A stretch of DNA of 64,000 nt, taken from NCBI GenBank assembly GCA_918026815.1, contig CAKJVC010000153.1, positions 1 through 64,000 on the forward strand. Direction: 5' to 3'. Both the position numbers and the translations under genes were made by a program. Below are positions 47,952 through 57,829 of the stretch, one piece after another. The notes under the pieces were generated by a model, which saw nothing but the letters and a program-made list of their open reading frames with translations, did not search any database and was not told the DNA's origin. Position 1 is the first letter of the stretch; every line of letters begins with the position of its first letter. The DNA is from Chalara sp. BL73. Lineage: Eukaryota; Ascomycota; Leotiomycetes; Helotiales.

Positions 47952-50900
47952 TACTCGTTTTCGAAAAAAAAATTAACAGTATTAAAAAAATACTTTGAAT
48001 TATATTTAAATAAAAAATAAATTCGTCGGTTTACTAATTTTACAAAAGCGCCGATTTTATTTGTACTTAAAAAAAGCGGTTTTTTTAAACTATACGTAAA
48101 TTACAAAAAATTAAACAAAATTACAATTAAATATTAAACGTTATTGTTTTTAATTATTAAAACGCTAAATAAGTTTTGTTAAACAAAGCAATTTATAAAA
48201 CTAAACTTTATTAACGCTTATTACAGAATACACATTAAAAAAAGCGATAAGTAAAAAACGGCGTTTTATACTTAATACGACTATTTCGAGTACTTAGTTT
48301 TTTTTTAAAATTAATAAACGTTTTAACTACGTTTTAAGTTTATATTAATTAAACGTTAATAAGTTTTATAAATGTAATTTGTATAGTTTATTTAAATAAC
48401 ATATTTATTTTTTTAGAAAAAATCGAAAACTATACAAAAGCAGTTTATAACGTTTTCAAAAAACTACAAAAATATAAACTATACGTAAACTTTTTTAAGT
48501 GTTGTTTTAATACAAATACTGTTAAGTTTTTAGGTTTTATTATAAACTTTAAAAGTATAAAAATTTTTTTTTTCGTGTAGCAACTGTAAAAAAGTAGCTA
48601 GTATTTAATTGTTATAAAAATATTTAAATGTTTTTAAAATTTATTAGCTTTTACAAAAAATTTATTAAAAAGTACGTTTAAACTTGCATACTGCTAATAA
48701 ATTTTTTTAAAAAAAAAAACTTTGCGATTTTTTTTCGAATAAAAACCGAAACGTTAGCAAGTTTTAAAGTTTTAAAAACAAAGTTTTAAAAAATATTTTT
48801 ATTTAAACATTTCGATTTGCAATAAAAAATAAAAATAAAAATAAACGGCTTTAAATAAACTATAACTAAAAAAATTTTGCAGTTGTTCGAAAAAAAAAAA
48901 AAGCTAAATAGTATTTTATTGTTAAGTTTCGATATAATATTTACAATATAAAACTAATAGTTATAGTTTATGCTTTTTAACAATAAAAGCAATATTTTCG
49001 AAACAGTATTAATACTGTTACGGTTCGTATCGACTATAACAATTTAAAGTATTTTATAATAAATTTTTTTTACAAACTGCTAAACGAAATAAACCGAAAA
49101 TTTAAACGAGTTTAATTTTGTAATTAAATATAAACTAAGTACAACTAATTCCGCAAACGAACTTTTATAAAAGTCGGACTATAAAAAGTCGATGCTAAAT
49201 CGAAATAACAACAAAAAAAAAAGCGAAAATTTTTTTCGACTTTATATAACAAACTATATATAGCAAAATTGTTTTATACTTTTAAAACTTATTTAAAAAA
49301 TGTATTTTTAAATAGTACGAATTAAACGCGTTTGTGTAAAGTCGCGTTTATATTAAAAAATAAACGTTTTTAAACCGGCTAAATATTAAAGCTGCAAACA
49401 AATATAACAAAATTATAAATTAAAAAGTTTACAGCGTAATTTAAAAAAATAAATTTAAGTTTACTGTTAGCATAACTAGTTACAAATAGTGTATACTACA
49501 AAAAGTAACAATTATATTATTATCGGCTAAAACAGTATATAGTAAAATAACGAAACCGATTTAAACGTTTTAACAAAACTGTAAAAAACTGATTTTTTTT
49601 TAATTTGAAAAATTATTAAAAAAACTATAAAGCAAAATCGAATTAAAACGAAAAAGCTATAAAGTATAAACTACAAAAATAGTTTATTTCTTTATAAAAA
49701 AGTTGTATATATTTTTAACGAAAAGTTAATATGCGCGAAAATAATTTACGTGTATTATAATAAAAAGCTTGCCGGTTATTTTAACGTATATAAAACGCGC
49801 GAGTTAATAAATCGAAAGTACTATTAGTTAAATTTAAAAAATAATATTTAAAAATATATTAAAACATATACGAAATACTAAAAAAGCAAATCGAAAAAAT
49901 ATTAAATTTATAACAATTTAATTTCGATTTTTATTTTTTTGAAATTATAAAAAAAAATAACTATAGATTTTATTACAGATTTATTGCTTAGCAAAAAGTA
50001 CAATTAAATATATAACTTTATACTAGTTATAGTTAACAAATACACTAAATTAGCACGTTATATAACTATACGAAAAATATTTAAGTTTATAAATTTGTAA
50101 AACTGTTTATAAATTATATTTATAAAAATTTCGGATTTTTAAAAAAAATTACTATTAACAAAAAATTTGTTTTTATAAACAAATTTTAAAAAAACTTTAT
50201 ATATTACTTTAAAATTCGCTGCCGACTTTTTACTGCTTTTTATTTGTAAACAAACAGTTAAACAAAACAATAAAATTAAACTTTAAAATTTTATTTAAAA
50301 ACGTATTGCAATTATAAACAAAATAATTAAATTTTAAAACTAGTTTTAGCGAAATTTATATATAACAATTCTGTTTATATAGCTATTAATAGTATTTTGT
50401 TTAAACTGTTTTACAGTTTTGATTTTAAATTAAACTTAAACGTCGAAAACGACGTTTTTAAAAAAAAAAACTAGCAATTAAAAAAAAAATCAAGTTTTTA
50501 GTAAAAAAACGAAAAAAAACTTTTAAGTAATTTTTAAAAAACTTACAAAAAACATAAAAAATACTATAACGCAAAATACAAACCAATTCGTTTTCGCGTA
50601 AAAAAAAAGTAATATTTATTTCGAAAAATATTCAACAATTTAAATTTAGCTGTAAACTAGCAAACAAATATTTAAAACTATTAAAAGTTTTAAAAATTAT
50701 AAAAAATTACAAATAAACTTACAAACTAAAACTACTGCTATTTTACAAAATCTACAATATATTTTATATATTTTTATTAAAACTATAGTATAAACGTAAA
50801 AAAGCCGTCGAAAAACCGGCGCTAATTTTAATACAAAAAAAAATACAAAGTAAAAACTATTTAAGTTTACCGAACTATAAAAAAAAGAATAAAGTATTTA

Positions 50901-51060
50901 ATACGCTAAAAAAAAAATTTTTTTACAAAAAACTTATAAAAACTTGCGAAAAACTTTCGAAACGCCGGTAAAATAGTGCAAAAGTATTACTAAAAAACTA
51001 CGTTTGAAATAACAAAAAAATCGAAAAAAAAAAACGAAAAAAAGCAAAATAGTTAATTTA
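47952..51060 (+). pseudogene. pol remnant of element Y
   Basis: Starts mid-protein. The 47952-48300 part carries the fingers of RT (KKNT---LNKKFVGLLI, then LYLKKAVF). YLNNIFIFLEKIENYTKAVY at about 48385-48440 is the RT active site (ancestral YLDDILIFS), followed by YKLYVNFFKCCFNTNTVKFL. RNase H and integrase follow to about 50.2 kb. The C-terminal end near 50.95-51.05 kb reads NSAKVLLKNY, then a basic tail. Confidence 0.8.
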
Positions 51061-51188
51061 TACTCGAAAACAAACAGTAAAAAATTGGAAACGAAACAGT
51101 AAATGCCCGAAAACGAAACTAAACGTTTAAAAAGCTATTCGCCGCTAAAGTATTTTTTACTATTTTTGCTACTACATTTTTTTTCCGG

Positions 51189-51460
51189 TTTTATTTTTAT
51201 TTTTATTTTTATTTTTATTTTTATTTTTATTTTTATTTTTATTTTTATTTTTATTTTTATTTTTATTTTTATTTTTATTTTTATTTTTATTTTTATTTTT
51301 ATTTTTATTTTTATTTTTATTTTTATTTTTATTTTTATTTTTATTTTTATTTTTATTTTTATTTTTATTTTTATTTTTATTTTTATTTTTATTTTTATTT
51401 TTATTTTTATTTTTATTTTTATTTTTATTTTTATTTTTATTTTTATTTTTATTTTTATTT
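51189..51460 (+). repeat. (ATTTTT)n hexamer array
   Basis: About 45 near-perfect 6-bp units, followed by a degenerate T-rich tail to about 51570. In the plus frame it yields a Phe-Ile dipeptide array that should not be mistaken for a membrane protein. Confidence 0.95.
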
Positions 51461-52097
51461 TTTTTATTTTATTTTATTACTTTTTTTTTATTTTTATTTT
51501 TTTTATTTTTTTTAAAAGCAAACTTTTTTTTATCGTTATTTTTATTGTTTTTATTTTCGTTTTCGTTTTTGTTAATGCCGGCTTAGCTAAATTAAATCAG
51601 CTACAAGTCGAAAAAAGTTCGATTACTTATTGCTACTTGCTACAATTTAACTAACTTCTATAAAAAAAATTTGGTTTTTTTAGCTTTTGTAAAAAAAGCC
51701 AAAAAAACCGTTTTTACTTTTTTAAAGTAAATTTATTAGCAAAACAAAGCTTTTAAACGATTTTTGATTTTTGAAAAAACTCGAGCGATAATTTTACGAA
51801 AACGTTTTTTGCTATTGTTAAAGCCGAAACGCTTTTAAAACAAACGCGACTAACATGTAAAACAATTATTACAACAACGAAAAACAGCCGGCAATTAGCC
51901 GAAGTTAAACTAAAAAAAGTATTAAAACTACGAAATACTTACAAAAAAACATTTAGCTTTAAAGCCGCAATAACGAAAGTATTTAATACTGCTTTTTTTA
52001 TCGAAAAAACAATAAATTTCGAGCTTAAAGCTCGCAATTTTTGCGCAGCGAAAACAAACGGAAAAAACCGAAGCCGAAACAAAAACGAAACGCAAAA

Positions 52098-52165
52098 CAA
52101 ACATAGTAATAATAATAGTAGTAATAATAGTAATAGTAGTAGTAATAGTGTTAATAATAGTATTG
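52098..52165 (+). repeat. AAT/AGT trinucleotide repeat
   Basis: Mixed AAT and AGT triplets encoding the Asn/Ser tail of the preceding ORF. Confidence 0.85.
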
Positions 52166-52476
52166 CAAAAAAGAAAAAACGCAACTAAACAAAAAAAAAC
52201 ATTTATTTATAAACTGAAATTCGACTATTACTTATTTTTATTTATAATTAAAAACTATTGTTGTTGTTATTTATTTACTTAAAAAGCGTTGTTAATTGTT
52301 TTTATTGTACTTAGTTTCCGCTTTTTATTGTACTTAAATTGTTGTTTGCCACGAGTTTTTTTCGGCTTACTTTTAATTGCTTTACAAACTAGCTACAATA
52401 CTAAGTTACAATACTAGCGCTTAACATTTACAATACTAGTATAAACGTTAGAACGACGTTTTAAAAAAAAAAGCAA

Positions 52477-52679
52477 TATTAAGCGTCAGAATGTCACGTG
52501 CTAAAAAGCACCGAAAAAAGCTTAGTAAAAACACTGAAACTTGGCATGTATAAATATATAAAAAATCGCCAAAAGTTCGGAAAGTATAAATAGAAAACTC
52601 GGGACGTAGTAGAGAAGGTAGAGATTAGTCTTTGTATCAATTGCAGTTGACTTGTGCCACTCTACTCCAGCACTTTACA
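52477..52679 (+). repeat. 3' LTR of element Y
   Basis: 203 bp ending CACTTTACA. Preceded by an A-rich tract (degraded polypurine tract). The outer half, with TGCAGTTGACTTGTGCCAC, is spared. Confidence 0.87.
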
Positions 52680-52861
52680 ACACGCCTTTAGTAAAATATA
52701 GCTAGCGCGCTTTAAAAGCAGCGCTAAAAAAGACTTAAGCGCACAACGAATGCTAAAAACAGTTTTAAAAAAAACCGAAAAAAACAACGGAATTTTTCGA
52801 CAAAAAAAAACAAAAAAACTGTATATATTTAAAAAAATCAAAAAAAGTTTCGTTAAAAAAC
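52680..52861 (+). pseudogene. pol of element 1b, resumed after element Y
   Basis: Plus frame KHAFSKI, a stop, LARFKSSAKKDLSAQR, then LYIFKKIKKSFVKKL. This is the linker ahead of the integrase zinc domain of Gypsy pol (YIP--L---L---H). It is cut at 52862 by an LTR of another family. Confidence 0.7.
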
Positions 52862-53158
52862 TGTAACAATCGGTGACATATAGACTCCTGATCACGTGGC
52901 AAGGTACGAACCCAAAATAGGGGAAAGCCTATACAAACCTTTTTCGGACATGGCACTTATATTTTTAACAAACTTAAATACAACACGAACTCCGGAAAAA
53001 TATAAAAAAAAAAATAAAAAACGCTTTTATATTTACAAGATTTTTTTTTTTATGTTTTTTACATTTTTCGTAGTAAACTTTTTAAAATACTACTATTAGT
53101 TTAAAATACGTACTTTTATATACTTTTATTTAGTTTGTAATGTTTTAGCGTTGTTACA
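52862..53158 (+). repeat. LTR of a further family (TGTAACAATC...GTTACA), degraded copy
   Basis: 297 bp, aligned throughout with the solo LTR at 57529-57829. No matching duplication flanks it (AAAAC against TTATA), so it may be one end of a larger, truncated element. The left 100 bp is little mutated. Confidence 0.8.
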
Positions 53159-53301
53159 TTATATAAAAAATATTAATCCCGCCGAAAACGGCTTAATATA
53201 ATATTTTATTTAAAGCACTTTTAAATATCGATTTTAATATTAAAAACAATCCGGTGTAAAATAAAAGCAAATACTAAAATAACTCGTATAGCCGCAATAC
53301 C
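53159..53301. other. Short unassigned AT-rich stretch
   Basis: Lies between an LTR and the probable hAT left end. Nothing recognised. Confidence 0.4.
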
Positions 53302-56017
53302 GGTGTGACAAAAAATTATTCAACTATTCAAAAACTATTTAAATATTCAGATTACGTAAGCTTTAAATTTGAATTGAACTAGCTTTGAATTGAATTGAAT
53401 AGTTAAGCATAAATATTTGAATATTTATTGAATACTACGTGACTTATTATGTAGTTTTATATGTATGAATTTATTAATTTAAAATTAAATTAACTAGTAA
53501 AATAAAATAAAAAAATGCTATAATAGCTTTAATTTAATTAAATTTGTTAATAAAATTAATTAATTATTAAATTTTTGGAAAAGTTAAATTTTTTTTTTAA
53601 AAAAAAACTTTAAAACTTTAATTAATTAAAATTTAATTTTTAAAATTATAATTTATTGATTATAACTAATATATATAAAAGAAAAACTCTCGCTTTTAAT
53701 TTGCTGTTAAATTTTTTTTTTTAACTAAATGCAAAAAAAAAATTAAATTACAAAAATATTATTTTTATCGATTTTTTCGCTATTAATAATATTTTAATTT
53801 TTAAAACAAATAATTTTTTTAAAAGTGTTTTTATTTAGTCGATTTTTTAGTTTATTAATAATTAAAGCATTGTTCGAATTTTTTTTTTGGAAAAAGCGCT
53901 AGTAGCCGGTATTTGTAAATATTTTCTAACTAATAAAAATAAAACAGGATATTTATTTTTATTAGCTAGCTAATATTGCAAAAGTTTAACTTTAAAAAAT
54001 ATTAATAAAAAGTAAAAAACTTACATTTTTAGTAGCTCTTTTTTAAAAAAAATAAGCGTTTAGTTCGTTTTTATTTTTTTTTATTTTGTAAATATATATT
54101 TAAATGGTTGTCGTTATCGATATTATTTATATTTAAATCGTGATTATTTAGCGCTAAAAGTATAGTTTGTAAATAGTCAAATTTATAACTAAAAATATTT
54201 ATTAGTTATGTTTTTATTTTATTTAAAAAAAAAAACTAACATTTTATAGTCGTTTTTTAATTTACTAGTAATATTATATATTTGACTTGAGTTTAAGCTA
54301 ATAGTATTTAATTCTTTAATTTTAATGCAAAGGTTTAAAATTAAAGCTAAATAAATAGCTTTATTTTCCGACGATATATTACTTTTTTTAAAATAATATT
54401 TTGAAAGTTTGGCTATTTTTCGATTAATAGCGTTAACTAAAGTTGGATTTTACTAAAAAGTTAGTAAGTTTATTATTAGTTTATTTTTAAAATAAAAAAA
54501 ATTTACAAAACCAATTTTTATTTTTTATTTTTTTAATTTAAAATAAATCGTAAATATTTCGGGTATAATATAATAAGCAGTCGAGTAAACTTCGGCTTGT
54601 AATTTTATTATTGTTTTAACAAATATTAATAATATTTAATAACAATTTTCTAAATAAGCTAATTCGTTATCAGTTAAATGAATTTTTTTATTTTCGAAAA
54701 TTTTTGATTTTAATATTAATATAACTGATTTAATAAGCTTAATAAAAACAAAAAGTTTTTAAGTATATTATCCGTAAAAGGCTATTTAGTAGCTTGATCT
54801 AAAAATAAAAATTAATAAATTATTATTAAAAGTTAAAGATTTTAAAATAAATACTTAATTGAAGTAAATGATAATGCTTAATTTTTTGAGCTTTTATTTG
54901 ATTTTTTAAAAGTCGGCGATTTTCTTGACTATATTTAAAGCCGATTATAATTTTTTTAACTTTTTTCTACAAAGAAAGCTTTATAGATTTATTAGTTATA
55001 ATTCAAGTATTTTATTTTTCATTTTTTTATATATTATTATAAAAAAAATAAAAAAATAAAAAAAAAATAAAACTAGTTATTAAACTTACTAGAAAAGTTA
55101 ATATTAATATTATTGTTATTTTCGACGTTATAAACGTTTAATATATCGTTAAAATCGTTTTTAATAATAGTATTTATTATATTTTGCGCTACTAAATTTA
55201 AAACGTGTGCAACGCAATAAATATCTTTTTTAAAATTAGTATTTAATTTTTTATAATTTGATTTAAAATAAGAAATTAAAGTATTATTTAAAAAAGCGTT
55301 ATTTCGCGTAATACTAGAAATAAATTAGTATATATATTTTAAATCGAAAAAAAAGAATAAAAAATACTTAGTTATATTAGGTTTAATATTATAATCAATT
55401 AAAATTTCTGTTAAAATTTTATTAAAATAATAACCGGAATGCTTTTTTTTAAGCTTTTTAATAGCTAAATTATAAGACTTTAATTTAAAGTTTTTATTTA
55501 TAAATTGCTTAAATTAAAGAAAAATTAATTATTACGTTTTTAATATTTTAAAAACAATTAAAAAAAAAACTTACAAAGTAATTCTAAAATAAAAGTTTTA
55601 ATTTATAGTTGTTTAAGCGTTTAAAGTTAAAGAAAAACTACTGTTAGTTTTTATTTGATTTTTTAGTTTATTTTTTATTGAATTTTGTTTTAATAAATAT
55701 AACGAATCTAAGTCGTTTTTTAGACTTTTATAATAAAAAGCTGAAATATTGCTATTTTATATTAGTAAATGCTTGTAAAAAATAATTAAGAAATTTACAG
55801 CGATAAATAATTTAAAAACTTTTTAAAAGAGTTACTAGATATGCTTCGAAATGATATATTATTTAACATAATATAATTTAAAAGTAAGTTTTTAAATTTA
55901 ATTATATTAAAATCAAGTGATTTAGGTCGTTTTAAAGCTCGATTTTGACTAAAATAACTATCGATAGTTGAAGATTGACTAGTTTGACTAGCTTCGTTAA
56001 AATCAAATTTTATTTTT
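53302..56017 (-). mobile_element. hAT-superfamily DNA transposon, right end truncated
   Basis: The left end reads CCGGTGTGACAAAAAATTATT (close to the hAT terminus CAGTGTTGxCAAA), followed by subterminal TTGAATA repeats at 53320-53450. The right end is lost at the junction with an LTR piece at about 56017. Less mutated than the Gypsy elements. Confidence 0.75.
53780..56010 (-). pseudogene. hAT transposase remnant
   Basis: On minus, from the N-terminus: SQTSQSSTIDSYFSQ at about 55.97 kb; ITRNNAFLNNTLISYF (ancestral DNASNN) and DIYCVAHVLNLVAQNIINTI (the CxxH-LNL block) at about 55.1-55.3 kb; AIYLALILNLCIKIKEL near 54.35 kb; and the dimerisation block VRKYLQIPATSAFSKKKI at about 53.9 kb (ancestral YLxIPATSAxSERxFS). 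Frames are interrupted by stops and probable frameshifts. Confidence 0.82.
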
Positions 56018-56297
56018 AATTAGTAAAAAAGCAAACGGCTTTTTGGCTTTTAGAAACAGCGACTACTGTTACGTAATAAAGTCTGAAAAAGTCTAAAAAC
56101 TTTACTGAAGTCCGTAAACTCCAAAAAAAAAGCGAAAACTCCAGTATAATTATAATATATAAGTAATTGTAGTTTTATAGCTTAAAAGCTTCGTATTTAA
56201 CTTTATTATAATTTAGCAATATAGTTTATTTTGTTATATTTGTAACGTTTCGCTTTTTAGTAAAAGTAGTGTTTAGTTTATTTTATACATACTATAC

Positions 56298-56645
56298 TGT
56301 TACGGTCCTATCAGCTTACAACTGATATAAATAAAAGATCTTGGTCCGAAAGTTGTTAGTCTAAAAAAAAGCAAGTATATCACATATAAGAAGTAAATTC
56401 CGATAACAAATATGCTATAAAAATACTATTGAAGTTAAGCACGAAACTTTTATTTTAAAGAAATTTTATCGACTTATATAAAACTTTCGCAAAGTTAAAT
56501 TATTGCATACGCTATAATTTATAGATCGTAAATTATAGCATAATCTATAATTTATTACGTGATTTTTTTCAAAAGTTTTTTGTGTAAGCTAAACTTACCG
56601 AGTTTCAAACTTTTAAAGTGTAGTTTTATTGCGATAATCGTAACA
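56298..56645 (-). repeat. 3' LTR of element 3
   Basis: Outer (left) third spared (GGTCCTATCAGCTTACAACT); inner two thirds mutated. Confidence 0.9.
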
Positions 56646-56762
56646 CTATTTTTTTTTTAAGTTAACGTGTTAACATGCTTAAATATACTAAAAAAATTCT
56701 TTTAGTAGCTGTATAGCTGCTTTTTTATTATTATTATAACAACTAAACGCTTATTTGATTGC

Positions 56763-57230
56763 TTGGATTTTAAAGTGTTAAAAAAAAATAACGAAAAAAA
56801 AAATCTGAAAAAACAAATAATTTTAACTAGCGAAAAAATAGTTCCGTATACTGCTTGCAAAAAGAAACATGCTCGAAATCGACATTTTATAAAATGTATA
56901 AAAACAGAAAAGTTAACTCGTTGTACTGAATATATACGTTGTAGTTTTTTTAAGTGCGATACTAGTAGTTTTGCTTTTAAAAACTAAAAGTTTTTAAACA
57001 AAGCAAAAAAAAAGTTAAAAAACGACAAAGCTAAACTTAAAAAAAAAGCAAATTTGCTTGCTACGGAAGTCGCAAAAATAGCCGCTCGCATTAAACGAAT
57101 ACGAATTTAAAAAAAGTTTTTTTGTAGTTGTAAAAAAAAAATGTTGCGACGTAGTTTAGTATTTTTAAATAAGCTCGATATTTTAAAAACGGAAAAAAAG
57201 TTAGTTCAAAAAGTCAACGTAGCCGGTTAA
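56763..57230 (+). pseudogene. Cys-rich ORF antisense to pol beside the 3' LTR (element 3 copy)
   Basis: One frame of 155 codons with only two internal stops. It holds TSEKIVPYTACKKKHARNRH, then KCIKTEKLTRCTEYIRC and FFKCD (Cys cluster), then a charged helical region with KANLLATEVAKIAARIKRIR, and an end reading MLRRSLVFLNKLDILKTEKK. The Cys cluster plus helix resembles small fungal proteins with an RCxxCxxxxxxCD pattern, which I recall from transposon-rich genomes. The opposite strand to gag-pol and the preservation in two elements argue for a real gene of this family. Confidence 0.7.
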
Positions 57231-57528
57231 AAAAACATTTTTGTTAAAGTTTTTTTTTAAAGCGACTCGCTTTTAAAATATAACTTTTCGTTTTTTAAAA
57301 ACGTTTTTTAGTCGAATTTGCTAAATAACTAAAGTTTTGTTAATAGAACTTTTTAAACATTTTAAAGCAGTTAAAGTTTTTTTTTGGTTTTTATGTGTTT
57401 TTCGAGTTAAAGTAATTTAACTATTTAATTAAGTATTTTAGCTTTTTTTTAACATACTTGTAGTTCAATATTGTTTTTACTTTATATTTAGCCTCAAAGT
57501 TAATTGGTTTAATTTCCGTGTGTAAAGC

Positions 57529-57829
57529 TGTAACAATCGAAAGCATATAAACTCCTGATCACGTGGCAAGGTACGGACCCAAAATGAGGGAGAGCTTATA
57601 CGGACCCCTTTCGGACATGGCACTTATATCCTTTACGGACCTAAGTACAACACGGACTCCGGAAAAATATGGAAAAGAATATAAAAAACGCTTTTTATGT
57701 CTACAAAATTATTTCTTTCTTTATGTTTTTTATATCTTTCGCAGTAGACCTTTTAGAATACTACTATTAGCCTAAAATACGTACTTCTATATACCTCTAC
57801 TTAGCCTGTAGTGCTCTAGCGTCGTTACA
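57529..57829 (+). repeat. Solo LTR with 5-bp duplication
   Basis: 301 bp, TGTAACAATCG...CGTCGTTACA, flanked by AAAGC at 57524-57528 and 57830-57834. GC-normal and hardly mutated although it sits in saturated DNA. Confidence 0.9.

Larger units (their letters stand above)
51103..52188 (+). pseudogene. Extra ORF of element Y between pol and 3' LTR
   Basis: One frame runs from ATG 51103 to TAA 52186-52188 with a handful of stops at about 51.65-51.78 kb. Order: MPENETKRLKSYSPLKYF; a Phe-Ile dipeptide array from the ATTTTT repeat; ANAGLAKLNQLQ-like linker; then an uninterrupted stretch with AETLLKQTRLTCKTIITTTK and NSRQLAEVKLKKVLKLRNTY; then a Ser/Asn-rich tail (HSNNNSSNNSNSSSNS) and KKKKRN. Since hypermutation turns Glu/Asp codons into Lys/Asn, the ancestral protein was probably acidic. 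I do not recognise it. Confidence 0.55.
42006..52679 (+). mobile_element. Ty3/Gypsy element Y, inactivated, internally deleted, with element 4 nested in its 5' LTR
   Basis: The 5' LTR starts at 42006 (TGTCAGGCGCC) and the 3' LTR is 52477-52679. Perfect ACACG duplications lie at 42001-42005 and 52680-52684. Element 4 interrupts the 5' LTR at 42099. Sequence resumes at 47952 already inside RT, so the rest of the 5' LTR, gag and protease are missing. An extra ORF lies between pol and the 3' LTR. Confidence 0.87.
28596..52861 (+). mobile_element. Ty3/Gypsy chromovirus 1b, split by two later insertions
   Basis: Same family as 1a, opposite orientation. Its pieces are 28596-32202, 41596-42005 and 52680-52861; the gaps are elements 2 and Y. 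The coding frame rejoins across both insertions: KLHFVVYFLKT (RNase H start) across element 2, and KHAFSK across element Y. The 3' end is not seen; after 52861 comes an LTR of another family. Confidence 0.88.

Noticed and set aside
51103..51654. Apparent multi-pass hydrophobic protein (FIFIF repeats)
   Set aside because: It is the translation of an (ATTTTT)n array; any frame through it looks hydrophobic.
52862..57829. A single 5-kb LTR element bounded by the two TGTAACAATC copies
   Set aside because: The right copy has its own AAAGC duplication inside element 3, and the DNA between holds a hAT element and parts of two other retrotransposons.
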